A stretch of 57,351 nucleotides of DNA from Geobacillus jurassicus NBRC 107829 (GTDB lineage Bacteria; Bacillota; Bacilli; Bacillales; Anoxybacillaceae): assembly GCF_001544315.1 (NCBI RefSeq), contig NZ_BCQG01000021.1:1-57351 (forward strand), given 5' to 3'. Shown one piece after another: positions 43,761 to 51,665 of this stretch (position 1 is the first letter of the stretch; the number at the start of each line of letters is the position of its first letter). The notes under the pieces are model-generated. The model did not search any database. It was not told the origin of the DNA and saw nothing but the letters and a program-made list of their open reading frames with translations. A program made the position numbers and the translations under genes.

Positions 43761-43774
43761 ACCGACTAGTTGGT
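43761..43774. promoter_or_regulatory. TetR-type operator
   Basis: ACCGACTAGTTGGT is a 14-bp palindrome with one mismatched pair, of the kind bound by TetR-family regulators of lipid or aromatic metabolism. It lies just downstream of the -10, suited to repression. No TetR gene is in the window. Confidence 0.65.
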
Positions 43775-43797
43775 AAAATAAAAAAGGAACACCTAGC

Positions 43798-43815
43798 ATC
43801 CACCACGGTGGATGA
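43798..43815. promoter_or_regulatory. Leader palindrome before the thioesterase RBS
   Basis: CATCCACC, AC, GGTGGATG: perfect 8-bp arms. Possible RNA hairpin or second operator. Confidence 0.45.
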
Positions 43816-43838
43816 AGAAAAGAAGGGGAGAGGAAGAA

Positions 43839-44285
43839 ATGAAAACGCATACGATTACCATCAATCCACGCTTTTGCGAAACCGATGCGCTCGGACATTT
43901 GAGCAACATCAGTTATTTTATTTATTTGGAAGAAGCACGCACTCGCCTGTTCGACGAATTGCGCTATGGCGGTCGGACAGACGACTGGCACTTTATTTTA
44001 GCATCCACGAAATGTGATTTTGTCAATCAAGGATTTTTCGGCCGGCGGCTGCGCGTTGAGACCAACATCTCCCGCATTGGCAATAAAAGCTTTCAATGCA
44101 TCCATCGCATTATTGAGGAAGAAACCGACAAACTCATCGCCATTGGGGAGGCGGCGGTCGTCCATTTCAATTTCCAAACGCAAACGAGCGAACCGCTGCC
44201 TGATGATTTGCGGGCCATGCTCGCTGAGTATCTTGTTCCGTCTGCCGAGGAAACGGCTTCGCCGCCATCGTGTAAGAAAAAGTGA
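43839..44285 (+). CDS. Acyl-CoA thioesterase, 4HBT hotdog family
   Basis: 148 aa from ATG 43839 (RBS GGGGAGAGGAAGA). Hotdog-fold marks are RFCETDALGHLSNISYFIYLEEARTRLFDEL with the catalytic Asp in place of the 4HBT acid, LASTKCDFVNQGFFGRRLRVET, and ISRIGNKSFQCIHRI. Family members hydrolyse aliphatic or aromatic acyl-CoA. The TetR-type operator upstream supports a role in fatty or branched acyl-CoA turnover. Monocistronic, followed by a terminator. Confidence 0.88.
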   Translation: MKTHTITINPRFCETDALGHLSNISYFIYLEEARTRLFDELRYGGRTDDWHFILASTKCDFVNQGFFGRRLRVETNISRIGNKSFQCIHRIIEEETDKLIAIGEAAVVHFNFQTQTSEPLPDDLRAMLAEYLVPSAEETASPPSCKKK

Positions 44286-44300
44286 ACATACTTGCCTTTC

Positions 44301-44328
44301 ATTCGCCTACATGGCGGATTTTTTTTTT
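44301..44328 (+). terminator. Terminator of the thioesterase gene
   Basis: ATTCGCC, TACAT loop, GGCGGAT followed by nine T. Confidence 0.75.
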
Positions 44329-44414
44329 GGCTTTTCTTCAGTTTTTTTCCGTACCGAGCCGCCGGCGGTTACATACTGTAGTAAATAGGCGGATTGCGGA
44401 AAGGAGGAGCGAGA

Positions 44415-45914
44415 ATGACGATTCACGCAACAATCGGCAGTGCAACGTATACGTGCGGCGGGGAGCTTGAGACGTATTTTCAACCGTTTCGCGACGGAAC
44501 GATCGGCCGCCTTCAACCGTTTTCCACCCCGTTTGGCGAACAGCGGCTTATTTACGCCGACTGGACGGCCAGCGGACGGCTGTACCGACCGATTGAAGAG
44601 AAACTGACGCACGAGCTTGGCCCGTTTGTCGGCAATACGCATACAGAATCCAATGTAACTGGGACAAAAACGACGCTTGCCTATCGCTATGCAAAAGAAA
44701 TCATTAAACAGCACGTTCATGCCGGGAAAAACGACGTCTTGATCATGCAAGGCGCCGGGACCACAAGCGCCGTCAACAAGCTGCAGCGTCTGCTTGGCTT
44801 GCGCATACCGGAACGGTGGAAGCACCGCTTGTCCCTTCATGATGAGGAGCGGCCAGTCGTCTTTGTCACCCATATGGAGCACCATTCGAATTTATTGCCA
44901 TGGGTGGAAACCATCGCGGAAGTCGTGGCGGTCCGGCCGACAGAGAACGGGGATGTCGATCTTGACCATTTGCGCGAGCTGCTGGAGCGCTACCGAGATC
45001 GGCCGCAAAAAATCGGTGCATTTACTGCTTGCTCGAACGTCACGGGGTTGGAAACCCCATATCATAAGCTGGCGAAAATCATGCACGAGCATGGCGGCCT
45101 TTGCTTTGTTGATTTTGCCGCTTCCGCTCCGTACGTCCGCATCGATATGCATCCGGACGACCCAATGGAGCAGCTTGACGCCATTTATTTCTCACCCCAT
45201 AAGTTTCTCGGCGGGCCAGGCAGCGCCGGCGTGCTTATCTTTAACAGCCGTCTTTATCATCAGCACGCTCCGGACCACCCCGGCGGCGGGACGGTGTATT
45301 GGACCGACCCGTGGGGGCATTATGAATACGTAGAAGCCATTGAAGAACGCGAAGATGGCGGAACGCCGCCGTTTTGGCAAACGATCAAGGCGGCGCTTGC
45401 CATGCAGTTGAAAGAACAGATGAACGCCCAACGGATGCGCGCCCGCGAAAAAGAGCTCGTCTCGCTCGTTTTGCCGTCATTGCAAAACATTCCTGGCGTC
45501 CGCGTGCTCGAAGGGCATCGGGGCGACCGTCTGGGCATCATCTCATTTGTCATTGACGGATTGCATTACAACCTCGTTGTCAAGCTGCTCAACGACCGCT
45601 TCGGTATTCAAGCGCGCGGCGGCTGTTCCTGCGCTGGACCGTATGGCCACTATTTGCTTGGCATCGACAAGGAGCAATCAGCCGCATTACTTCAAGAAGT
45701 CAAAAGCGGCAACGCCCTCGCAAAACCAGGTTGGGTGCGTCTGTCGCTCCACCCGACGATGACGAATGAAGAAGTGTATGCAATCATCCGCGCCGTCCGC
45801 CAAATCGCCCGCTATGGCCGCCGTTGGCAGGAAGAATATGAATACGACGCTACGAAAAACGAGTTCGTCCACCGCGGCGATGATCGGTACATCCGGCATT
45901 TCTTCCTTTTTTGA
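44415..45914 (+). CDS. Class V aminotransferase / cysteine desulfurase-like protein
   Basis: 499 aa, longer than the usual 400 of the family. PLP enzyme: N-terminal RLIYADWTASGRLYRPIEEKL, then VGNTHTESNVTGTKTTLAYR, HMEHHSNLLPW, FVDFAASAPYV, Schiff-base Lys in YFSPHKFLGGPGSAGVL, and a late RGGCSCAGPYGHYLLG where cysteine desulfurases hold their catalytic loop Cys. The CSC pair is unusual and may bind metal or carry sulfur. RBS AAGGAGGAGCGAGA. Substrate unknown; it may be a sulfur-transfer or selenocysteine-lyase-like enzyme. Confidence 0.8.
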   Translation: MTIHATIGSATYTCGGELETYFQPFRDGTIGRLQPFSTPFGEQRLIYADWTASGRLYRPIEEKLTHELGPFVGNTHTESNVTGTKTTLAYRYAKEIIKQHVHAGKNDVLIMQGAGTTSAVNKLQRLLGLRIPERWKHRLSLHDEERPVVFVTHMEHHSNLLPWVETIAEVVAVRPTENGDVDLDHLRELLERYRDRPQKIGAFTACSNVTGLETPYHKLAKIMHEHGGLCFVDFAASAPYVRIDMHPDDPMEQLDAIYFSPHKFLGGPGSAGVLIFNSRLYHQHAPDHPGGGTVYWTDPWGHYEYVEAIEEREDGGTPPFWQTIKAALAMQLKEQMNAQRMRAREKELVSLVLPSLQNIPGVRVLEGHRGDRLGIISFVIDGLHYNLVVKLLNDRFGIQARGGCSCAGPYGHYLLGIDKEQSAALLQEVKSGNALAKPGWVRLSLHPTMTNEEVYAIIRAVRQIARYGRRWQEEYEYDATKNEFVHRGDDRYIRHFFLF

Positions 45915-46019
45915 GCGGTTGCTGCAGCAATGCTTAAACTCTGACATATAGCCAAGGGGGAATTCAGGCAGAAAGATATGTTCCGCCTTGCGATCACAAC
46001 GAAGCGTTTTCATCATGAG

Positions 46020-46049
46020 GATCGTCCGTGTTCCACGGACGGCTTTTTT
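46020..46049 (+). terminator. Terminator-like hairpin
   Basis: CGTCCGTG, TTC, CACGGACGG, then TTTTTT, placed 105 nt after the class V aminotransferase gene. Confidence 0.75.
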
Positions 46050-46123
46050 GCGCATTTTTGTTTTCACCTTTGGTCAAAAGCAGTACAATGAAAGCATCTC
46101 GATCAAAAAAGAAGGGGAGAACG

Positions 46124-47302
46124 ATGAACGAGTTGTATCACTTGCTTGTGCGGACCGATCGGGAGCAGCAATTATACGACCAAGCGCGGCGCCTTGCCGA
46201 GCGGTTTGCCAAAAGGGCGGCTCACGATGACGAACGGGCTGAGTTTCCATTTGCCGATTTTGCCGATTTGAAAGAGGCGGGATTCCTTTCGTTGACCATC
46301 CCCGCTGAATACGGCGGCCAAGGGGCGTCGCTGTATGAGCTCGTGCTCGTGCAAGAGACGATCGCCCAAGGCTCTGGGGCAACAGCTTTGTCATTTGGCT
46401 GGCATGCCAGCATTCTCATGCGTTTATTTTTGCTTCGCCGCTGGCCGGAGCCGGTGCTCGCCCGCCTGGCGAAAGAAGTCGTTTGCCGCCACTCGCTCAT
46501 CAACAGCGCTCATTCCGAACGGGCGACAGGCAGCCCGGCGCGCGGCGGTAAGCCAGAAACGACAGCCGTCTTTCGCGATGGACGTTGGGTGATTCGCGGG
46601 CGAAAGGCATTTGCGTCGTTAGCCCCTGCGCTCGATTACGTATTGATTTCCGCCACGATGGAAGATGGTCGAGTCGGTGAATTTTTCGTACCGATGACTG
46701 CGCCAGGCATCCGCATCGAGCCGACGTGGAACACGCTTGGCATGCGGGCGACGCGCAGCGATGATATTATTCTTGAGGAAGTGAAGGTCGACGAAGAGGC
46801 GCTCGTCGAGACGCTCGGGGAATCGAACGAAGCCGCACCGGCGCAAGGATGGCTGCTGCACGTTCCGGCTTGTTACTTAGGCATCGCCATTGCAGCGCGC
46901 AACGAGGCTCTCCGCTTTGCACAAATGTACCAGCCGAACACGTTGTCTCATCCGATCGCCTCAACGCCAGAAGTGCAACGGAAAATCGCTGAAATGGAAT
47001 GGCGCCTCACTCATGCACGCCATTTCCTGTACGCGGTCGCCGACTTATGGGATCGCTATCCGGAAAAACGGATGGCGATGAAAGAGGAGTTGGCAACAGC
47101 CAAATTGGTCGCCACCAATACCGCGCTTGAAGTCGTCGATTGGGCGATGCGCATTGTCGGCGGACAAAGCTTGTTTGCTGACAACCCGCTCCAGCGGCAT
47201 TACCGTGACGTCCGCGCTGGATTGCACAACCCGCCGGCGGATGACTTGACGTTTCAATGGCTTGCCAAGCGGGCACTGGCCCACAACCCGCCGGCGCAAT
47301 GA
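46124..47302 (+). CDS. Acyl-CoA dehydrogenase-family flavoprotein (YdbM-like)
   Basis: 392 aa from ATG 46124 (RBS GAAGGGGAGAACG). The acyl-CoA dehydrogenase fold shows FADLKEAGFLSLTIPAEYGGQGAS, the FAD/substrate segment NSAHSERATGSPARG, WNTLGMRATRSDDIILEEVKV and RIVGGQSLFADNPLQRHYRDVRAG. In the last segment the catalytic Glu of ordinary dehydrogenases (YEG region) is replaced, so it may act like DszC-type flavin monooxygenases or bind a different substrate. It stands alone with a terminator after it. Confidence 0.85.
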   Translation: MNELYHLLVRTDREQQLYDQARRLAERFAKRAAHDDERAEFPFADFADLKEAGFLSLTIPAEYGGQGASLYELVLVQETIAQGSGATALSFGWHASILMRLFLLRRWPEPVLARLAKEVVCRHSLINSAHSERATGSPARGGKPETTAVFRDGRWVIRGRKAFASLAPALDYVLISATMEDGRVGEFFVPMTAPGIRIEPTWNTLGMRATRSDDIILEEVKVDEEALVETLGESNEAAPAQGWLLHVPACYLGIAIAARNEALRFAQMYQPNTLSHPIASTPEVQRKIAEMEWRLTHARHFLYAVADLWDRYPEKRMAMKEELATAKLVATNTALEVVDWAMRIVGGQSLFADNPLQRHYRDVRAGLHNPPADDLTFQWLAKRALAHNPPAQ

Positions 47303-47356
47303 AACAAGAAAGCGGGTGGAATAATAGAAAGCGTAAAGAGGATCACTCAAATGACA

Positions 47357-47394
47357 CAAAAAAGCTGTCCCCCCAAAGCAGGGACAGCTTTTTC
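47357..47394. terminator. Bidirectional terminator between the acyl-CoA dehydrogenase and speE genes
   Basis: CAAAAAAGCTGTCCCCCC, AAAGCA loop, GGGACAGCTTTTT; A and T tracts on both sides. Confidence 0.88.
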
Positions 47395-47406
47395 CATGCC
47401 AAGCCG

Positions 47407-48282
47407 TTATTCCACCTCAAGCGCCGAGCGCAAAAACTCGGGCAAGGCGAAACATTGACGGAAGACCGCATCATTGACGTATTTCGTGTCGTTTGGAATA
47501 GTTGTTTGCGCCGGAAACACCAGCGGCCGTTTCGAGCCGATCGTAAAGCTCCACAGCCCGCCTGGATACGTCGGCACCACTGCTGTGTACACGAGCACAT
47601 GCTGGAACAGTTCGCGAATGTTGCGGTACGTCCGTTTCAAAATATCCAAGTGGAAAATCGGCGACTGGCTTTGGCAGACCATCAGCCCGTCTGCTTTCAA
47701 CGCGCGATGGACGTTGGCGTAAAACTCCGGTGAAAACAAGGCTTCCGCTGGGCCGACTGGGTCGGACGAGTCGATCATAATGACGTCGTAGACGTTTTCT
47801 TTCCCTTGCACAAACACGACGCCATCATCATAAACAAACCGCACGCGTGGATCCGATAAGTTGCCGGAGACGGCTGGCAAATGTTCTTTGCACGCCCGGA
47901 CGACTTTTTCGTCGATTTCCACCATGTCGATGGCTTCAAGATGAGCGTATTTCGCCGTCTCACGAGCTGCGCCGCAGTCGCCGCCGCCGATGATGAGCAC
48001 CCGTTTCGCTTCCGGATGAAACTGCAGCGGCACGTGCGAAATCATTTCGTTATAAATATGGCCGTCAATCGAGGTCGTTTGCACGACGCCGTCGAGTACG
48101 AGCATGCGGCCGAAATCGTACGAATCCAAAATCATCACATGCTGGTACTCGGACGGCTCGGCAAAAATCACCTCTTTGATTCGATAGCTGATTTTTAAGT
48201 TGTCGCGATCATCTTCGGTGAGCCAAAGCTCTCCATTGTCCATATGCAAGTAAGGTGGCAAAGCGTTTCCTTCGTGTTTCAT
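47407..48282 (-). CDS. speE: Spermidine synthase-family protein
   Basis: 291 aa. RBS AAAGGAGGTCACA before ATG. Features are LVLDGVVQTTSIDGHIYNEM, the SAM-fold loop VLIIGGGDCGAARE, MVEIDEKVV, YDDGVVFV and the catalytic VIMIDSSDPVGPA. It transfers aminopropyl from decarboxylated S-adenosylmethionine to a polyamine. The GGGDG loop of typical enzymes reads GGGDCG here, and the N-terminus is longer than in B. subtilis SpeE, so this is likely a paralogue. The substrate may be a different polyamine, as thermophiles make long and branched ones. No speD neighbour. Confidence 0.85.
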   Translation of the reverse strand: MKHEGNALPPYLHMDNGELWLTEDDRDNLKISYRIKEVIFAEPSEYQHVMILDSYDFGRMLVLDGVVQTTSIDGHIYNEMISHVPLQFHPEAKRVLIIGGGDCGAARETAKYAHLEAIDMVEIDEKVVRACKEHLPAVSGNLSDPRVRFVYDDGVVFVQGKENVYDVIMIDSSDPVGPAEALFSPEFYANVHRALKADGLMVCQSQSPIFHLDILKRTYRNIRELFQHVLVYTAVVPTYPGGLWSFTIGSKRPLVFPAQTTIPNDTKYVNDAVFRQCFALPEFLRSALEVE

Positions 48283-48544
48283 TGTGACCTCCTTTAGTCA
48301 TGCAGATGTTTTCACACCTTTCTAATCTTAATATATTCTTCGTCTTGTGGCAAACAAAGGGGATGTGATCGGCCGGTGCCGGACGTATTCATCCCGCCGC
48401 CCATGGTTGACGACTGGTTTCGTTTTTCCAACTGATTATCGGTCTTGCCGCCACATCCCGCGCAAAGGCCGCCATCGGTTTCGCATCATCCCGCGTCTTC
48501 CTTCCGTAGAGCGATGCTTAGTGATCGTGTGCCTGCCAAACGCC
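48283..48544. other. Intergenic region between speE and nsrR
   Basis: About 260 bp without a convincing gene. It must hold the speE promoter, since speE is transcribed leftwards. The rest looks like decayed coding DNA, but no family is recognisable. Confidence 0.4.
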
Positions 48545-48580
48545 AAAAAACTCTCCAGCTTATAGCCAGAGAGTTTTTTC
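48545..48580 (-). terminator. Terminator of nsrR
   Basis: AAAAAACTCTC, 13-nt loop, GAGAGTTTTTT. Symmetric; on the minus strand it ends nsrR. Confidence 0.9.
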
Positions 48581-49024
48581 TCAACCGCGCCGCTCTTTCA
48601 ATAAAGAACGAAGCGACGCTCGGTCTTCAAGCAAATCGGCGAGCGTATACGCATCCAGCACACGCAAAAACGCCTCTAACGCCTCGTGAAGTGCGAAGCG
48701 AAGCCGACATACCGGCGTTAAGACGCACTCATTGCCGTGGGCGGCAAAACACTCGACAAGCGACAAGTTTTCCTCCGTTTCGCGAACAACCGCGCCGATG
48801 ACAATCTCCTCGGGGCGTTTCGCAAGGCGGATTCCGCCGTTGCGCCCACGGATCGTTTCAATGTAGCCGAGTTTGCCAAGCTCATGGACGATTTTGCTTA
48901 AATGATGCTCTGAAATGGAAAAGGCAGCGGCAATGTCTTTGATGTTCGTTTTTTCTTCTTCATCAAGCGCGCCTAAAAACAAGAGGACGCGCAAGGCGTA
49001 TTCCGTATAGTTCGTCAACTGCAT
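48581..49024 (-). CDS. nsrR: Nitric-oxide-sensing Rrf2 repressor NsrR
   Basis: 147 aa. Rrf2 winged helix (MQLTNYTEYALRVLLFLGAL, IKDIAAAFSISEHHLSKIVHELGKLGYIETIRGRNGGIRLA) with three cluster-binding cysteines in VECFAAHGNECVLTPVCRL, the spacing of B. subtilis NsrR. The iron-sulfur cluster is lost on reaction with nitric oxide, releasing the operator. It is divergent from hmp, its classic target, and shares a 171-bp regulatory region with it. Confidence 0.95.
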   Translation of the reverse strand: MQLTNYTEYALRVLLFLGALDEEEKTNIKDIAAAFSISEHHLSKIVHELGKLGYIETIRGRNGGIRLAKRPEEIVIGAVVRETEENLSLVECFAAHGNECVLTPVCRLRFALHEALEAFLRVLDAYTLADLLEDRASLRSLLKERRG

Positions 49025-49109
49025 CGTGATTCACAACCTTTAAGCGACATTCTTGATCCCATTGTACCACACCTGATTCGAACGGAGAATTGTGAACAAT
49101 TTATTAAAG

Positions 49110-49124
49110 ATGTATTTGAAATAT
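49110..49124. promoter_or_regulatory. NsrR-like operator 1
   Basis: ATGTATTTGAAATAT in the nsrR-hmp region. It matches the AT-rich palindromic NsrR consensus ATRTATYTTAAATATATAY in part. Confidence 0.5.
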
Positions 49125-49158
49125 TGCTTTTTCGCAGTGCCCATGGTTGAATAAAAGG

Positions 49159-49173
49159 TGTATTAAAAATACA
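49159..49173. promoter_or_regulatory. NsrR-like operator 2
   Basis: TGTATTAAAAATACA, a perfect palindrome with an AAA centre, 23 nt before the hmp start. Likely overlaps the hmp promoter. Confidence 0.65.
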
Positions 49174-49195
49174 TGTTTTACAAGGGGATGAAATC

Positions 49196-50431
49196 ATGAC
49201 AACGACAACGAAATTGCATCCAAAAACGATTGAAATTGTGAAATCAACGGCGCCTGTCTTGGAAACACATGGCGAACAAATTACGAAGCGGTTTTATGAA
49301 CTCATGTTTTCCAATCATCCGGAACTGCTCAATATTTTCAACCACGCCAACCAAAAGCAAGGGCGGCAGCAACGCGCCTTGGCCGCAGCCGTGTATGCGG
49401 CAGCGCGCTATATCGACCAGCTTGATGCTATTTTGCCGGTTGTGCGGCAAATCGGCCATAAACACCGCAGCTTAGGAATCAAACCAGAACAATACCCGAT
49501 CGTCGGAAAGCATTTGTTGCTGGCGATCAAAGACGTGCTCGGCGACGCCGCCACCGACGAAGTGATCACGGCTTGGGCGGAAGCATATGAAGCCATTGCG
49601 TCCGTTTTCATTCAAGTGGAAAAAGAGCTCTACGATGAGGCAGCGGCCAAACACGGCGGCTGGCGTGACTTTCGCCGATTTGTCGTCGTGAAAAAGGTGA
49701 AAGAAAGCGGCGTCATCACTTCGTTTTATTTGGAGCCGGAAGACGGCAAGGCCATCAGTGATTATTTGCCGGGCCAATACGTCAGCGTCAAACTGTCGAT
49801 TCCGGGCGAGACGTATACGCATATTCGCCAATACAGCTTATCGGATGCTCCTGGAAAAGGGTATTACCGCATCAGCGTCAAACGGGAAGCAGCCACAGCG
49901 GACAAGCCGGCCGGCATCGTTTCCAACTATTTGCATGATCATGCCCAAGAGGGCGATGTGCTTGAGCTTAGCGCTCCAGCCGGCGATTTTACGCTTGATT
50001 TGTCCAAAGCGACGCCGGTTGTGTTCATCAGCGGCGGCGTCGGCATCACTCCGCTTTTGAGCATGGCGCATACGTTGGCCATTCGCCAACCGACCCGCCC
50101 AGCGACGTTTTTGCATGCTGCTTTGAATGGCCGCGTGCACGCGTTTGATGAAGAGCTTCGGATGTTGGCGGAACGCCCGTCATTTTCTTACCGTATTTGT
50201 TACGAGTCGCCATCCGATGAGGACCGCCGCCATCCGCATTTTGACAAAGAAGGGCGGATCGACCTTGCATGGATGCAATCCGTGATCCCGACGAAAGACG
50301 CAGACTTTTATTTCTGCGGCCCGGTGCCGTTTATGAAAACCGTCTATCGTGCCCTAAAACAATGGGGTGTGCCAGAGGAGCACATCCATTACGAATTTTT
50401 CGGCCCGGCCGGCGATTTGACGAAAGACTGA
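49196..50431 (+). CDS. hmp: Flavohemoglobin Hmp (nitric oxide dioxygenase)
   Basis: 411 aa. Globin domain (residues 1-140) with haem region QIGHKHRSLGIKPEQYPIVGKHLL; the proximal His is in GHKHRS. FAD-binding domain YVSVKLSIPGETYTHIRQYSLSDAPG, and NAD domain FISGGVGITPLLSMAHTL ending HYEFFGPAGDL. Converts nitric oxide and oxygen to nitrate with NADH. RBS AAGGGGATG close to the start. NsrR-type operators upstream predict nitric-oxide induction. Confidence 0.97.
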   Translation: MTTTTKLHPKTIEIVKSTAPVLETHGEQITKRFYELMFSNHPELLNIFNHANQKQGRQQRALAAAVYAAARYIDQLDAILPVVRQIGHKHRSLGIKPEQYPIVGKHLLLAIKDVLGDAATDEVITAWAEAYEAIASVFIQVEKELYDEAAAKHGGWRDFRRFVVVKKVKESGVITSFYLEPEDGKAISDYLPGQYVSVKLSIPGETYTHIRQYSLSDAPGKGYYRISVKREAATADKPAGIVSNYLHDHAQEGDVLELSAPAGDFTLDLSKATPVVFISGGVGITPLLSMAHTLAIRQPTRPATFLHAALNGRVHAFDEELRMLAERPSFSYRICYESPSDEDRRHPHFDKEGRIDLAWMQSVIPTKDADFYFCGPVPFMKTVYRALKQWGVPEEHIHYEFFGPAGDLTKD

Positions 50432-50540
50432 GAGAGGTTTTTCGCTTGCCAGGGGGCTGACCCAAAAGGGTAATTTTCCTTAAACAAAACACAACATATT
50501 GTTTTTTAATGATTGCTTTATACCTATATACGGAATAAGA

Positions 50541-50575
50541 AAGGGTGTCCCGATCCTTTTGGGACACCCTCTTTT
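50541..50575 (+). terminator. Terminator of hmp
   Basis: AGGGTGTCCC, 9-nt loop, GGGACACCCT, then CTTTTG. Confidence 0.85.
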
Positions 50576-50654
50576 GTTATCTTCCCTGTTGGCAAGTTCA
50601 TTAATTTTTTGTATGATGAATTGCAAGAAAAGCAAGAAAAGGGAGAGACAACGC

Positions 50655-51557
50655 ATGACGACATTTCGCCAACATCGCTGGCAATCATTTTTGCAAGGTT
50701 ACGAGCAGCGCGCGCGGCTCCTCATTTCCTGCCCGGATCGTCCGGGCATCGTCGCGGCAGTGACATCGTTTCTTTATGAACAAGGAGCGAACATCGTCGA
50801 ATCGAGCCAATACTCGACCGATCCTGAAGGGGGAACGTTTTTCCTCCGCCTCGAATTTGATTGTCCGGACATCGCTAAGCGAAAAGAGGCGATCGAAGCA
50901 GCGTTTGCACCGATCGCCGAGGAGTTTCGCATGGATTGGAAACTTCGGCTGCACAACGACATCCGACGGATCGCCATTTTTGTCTCCAAAGCCGAGCATT
51001 GTCTGCTTGAGCTGCTTTGGCAATGGCAAGCGGGGGAGTTGATCGCCGACATCGCCCTTGTCGTAAGCAATCACCCGGATTTGCGCGAGACGGTCGAGCC
51101 GTTTGGCATTCCGTACGTACATATCCCCGTGACGAAGGAAACGAAAGCGCAGGCCGAAGCCGAACAGATCCGCTTGCTTCGCGACTATCGGATCGACACG
51201 ATCGTGCTCGCCCGCTACATGCAAATTTTGTCGCCGGCGTTTGTCGCTGAATTTCCGGGGCGGATCATCAACATCCATCACTCGTTTTTACCCGCCTTTA
51301 TTGGCGCTCGTCCGTACGAGCGGGCGTATGAGCGCGGCGTCAAATTGATCGGCGCGACATCGCACTATGTCACCGATGATTTGGATGAAGGGCCGATCAT
51401 TGAGCAGGACGTCGCCCGCGTCGACCATCGCCATCATCCGGACGACTTGAAGCGAATCGGTCGCTTGATCGAAAAAACGGTGCTCGCCCGGGCGCTTCGG
51501 TGGCATTTGGAAGACCGGGTCATCATCCACGGCAATAAAACGATCGTGTTTTATTGA
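50655..51557 (+). CDS. purU: Formyltetrahydrofolate deformylase PurU
   Basis: 300 aa from ATG 50655 (RBS AAAGGGAGAGACAACGC). N-terminal ACT domain (LLISCPDRPGIVAAVTSFLYEQGANIVESSQYSTD) followed by a formyl-transferase-like domain with ARYMQILSP, IINIHHSFLPAFIGARPY (catalytic His) and GATSHYVTDDLDEGPIIEQD (catalytic Asp). It hydrolyses 10-formyl-THF to formate and THF, balancing the one-carbon pool. Single gene. Confidence 0.96.
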   Translation: MTTFRQHRWQSFLQGYEQRARLLISCPDRPGIVAAVTSFLYEQGANIVESSQYSTDPEGGTFFLRLEFDCPDIAKRKEAIEAAFAPIAEEFRMDWKLRLHNDIRRIAIFVSKAEHCLLELLWQWQAGELIADIALVVSNHPDLRETVEPFGIPYVHIPVTKETKAQAEAEQIRLLRDYRIDTIVLARYMQILSPAFVAEFPGRIINIHHSFLPAFIGARPYERAYERGVKLIGATSHYVTDDLDEGPIIEQDVARVDHRHHPDDLKRIGRLIEKTVLARALRWHLEDRVIIHGNKTIVFY

Positions 51558-51563
51558 AAACGA

Positions 51564-51589
51564 GCGGGGAAGGATTTTTTCTTTCCCGC
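51564..51589. promoter_or_regulatory. Inverted repeat upstream of the rtp promoter
   Basis: GCGGGGAAGG and CTTTCCCGC pair around ATTTTTT. It lies between purU and the rtp -10; with no U tract after it on the plus strand it is a poor terminator and could be an operator. Confidence 0.45.
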
Positions 51590-51590
51590 A

Positions 51591-51599
51591 TGATATAAT
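51591..51599 (+). promoter_or_regulatory. Extended -10 promoter of rtp
   Basis: TGATATAAT, extended -10, about 66 nt before the rtp start. Confidence 0.6.
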
Positions 51600-51665
51600 G
51601 AAAACAAGCAGGAGTTCGCGGCCAAAAGAGCGAAATTCAATCCATAAGGAAGGAGGGAGCAACCC

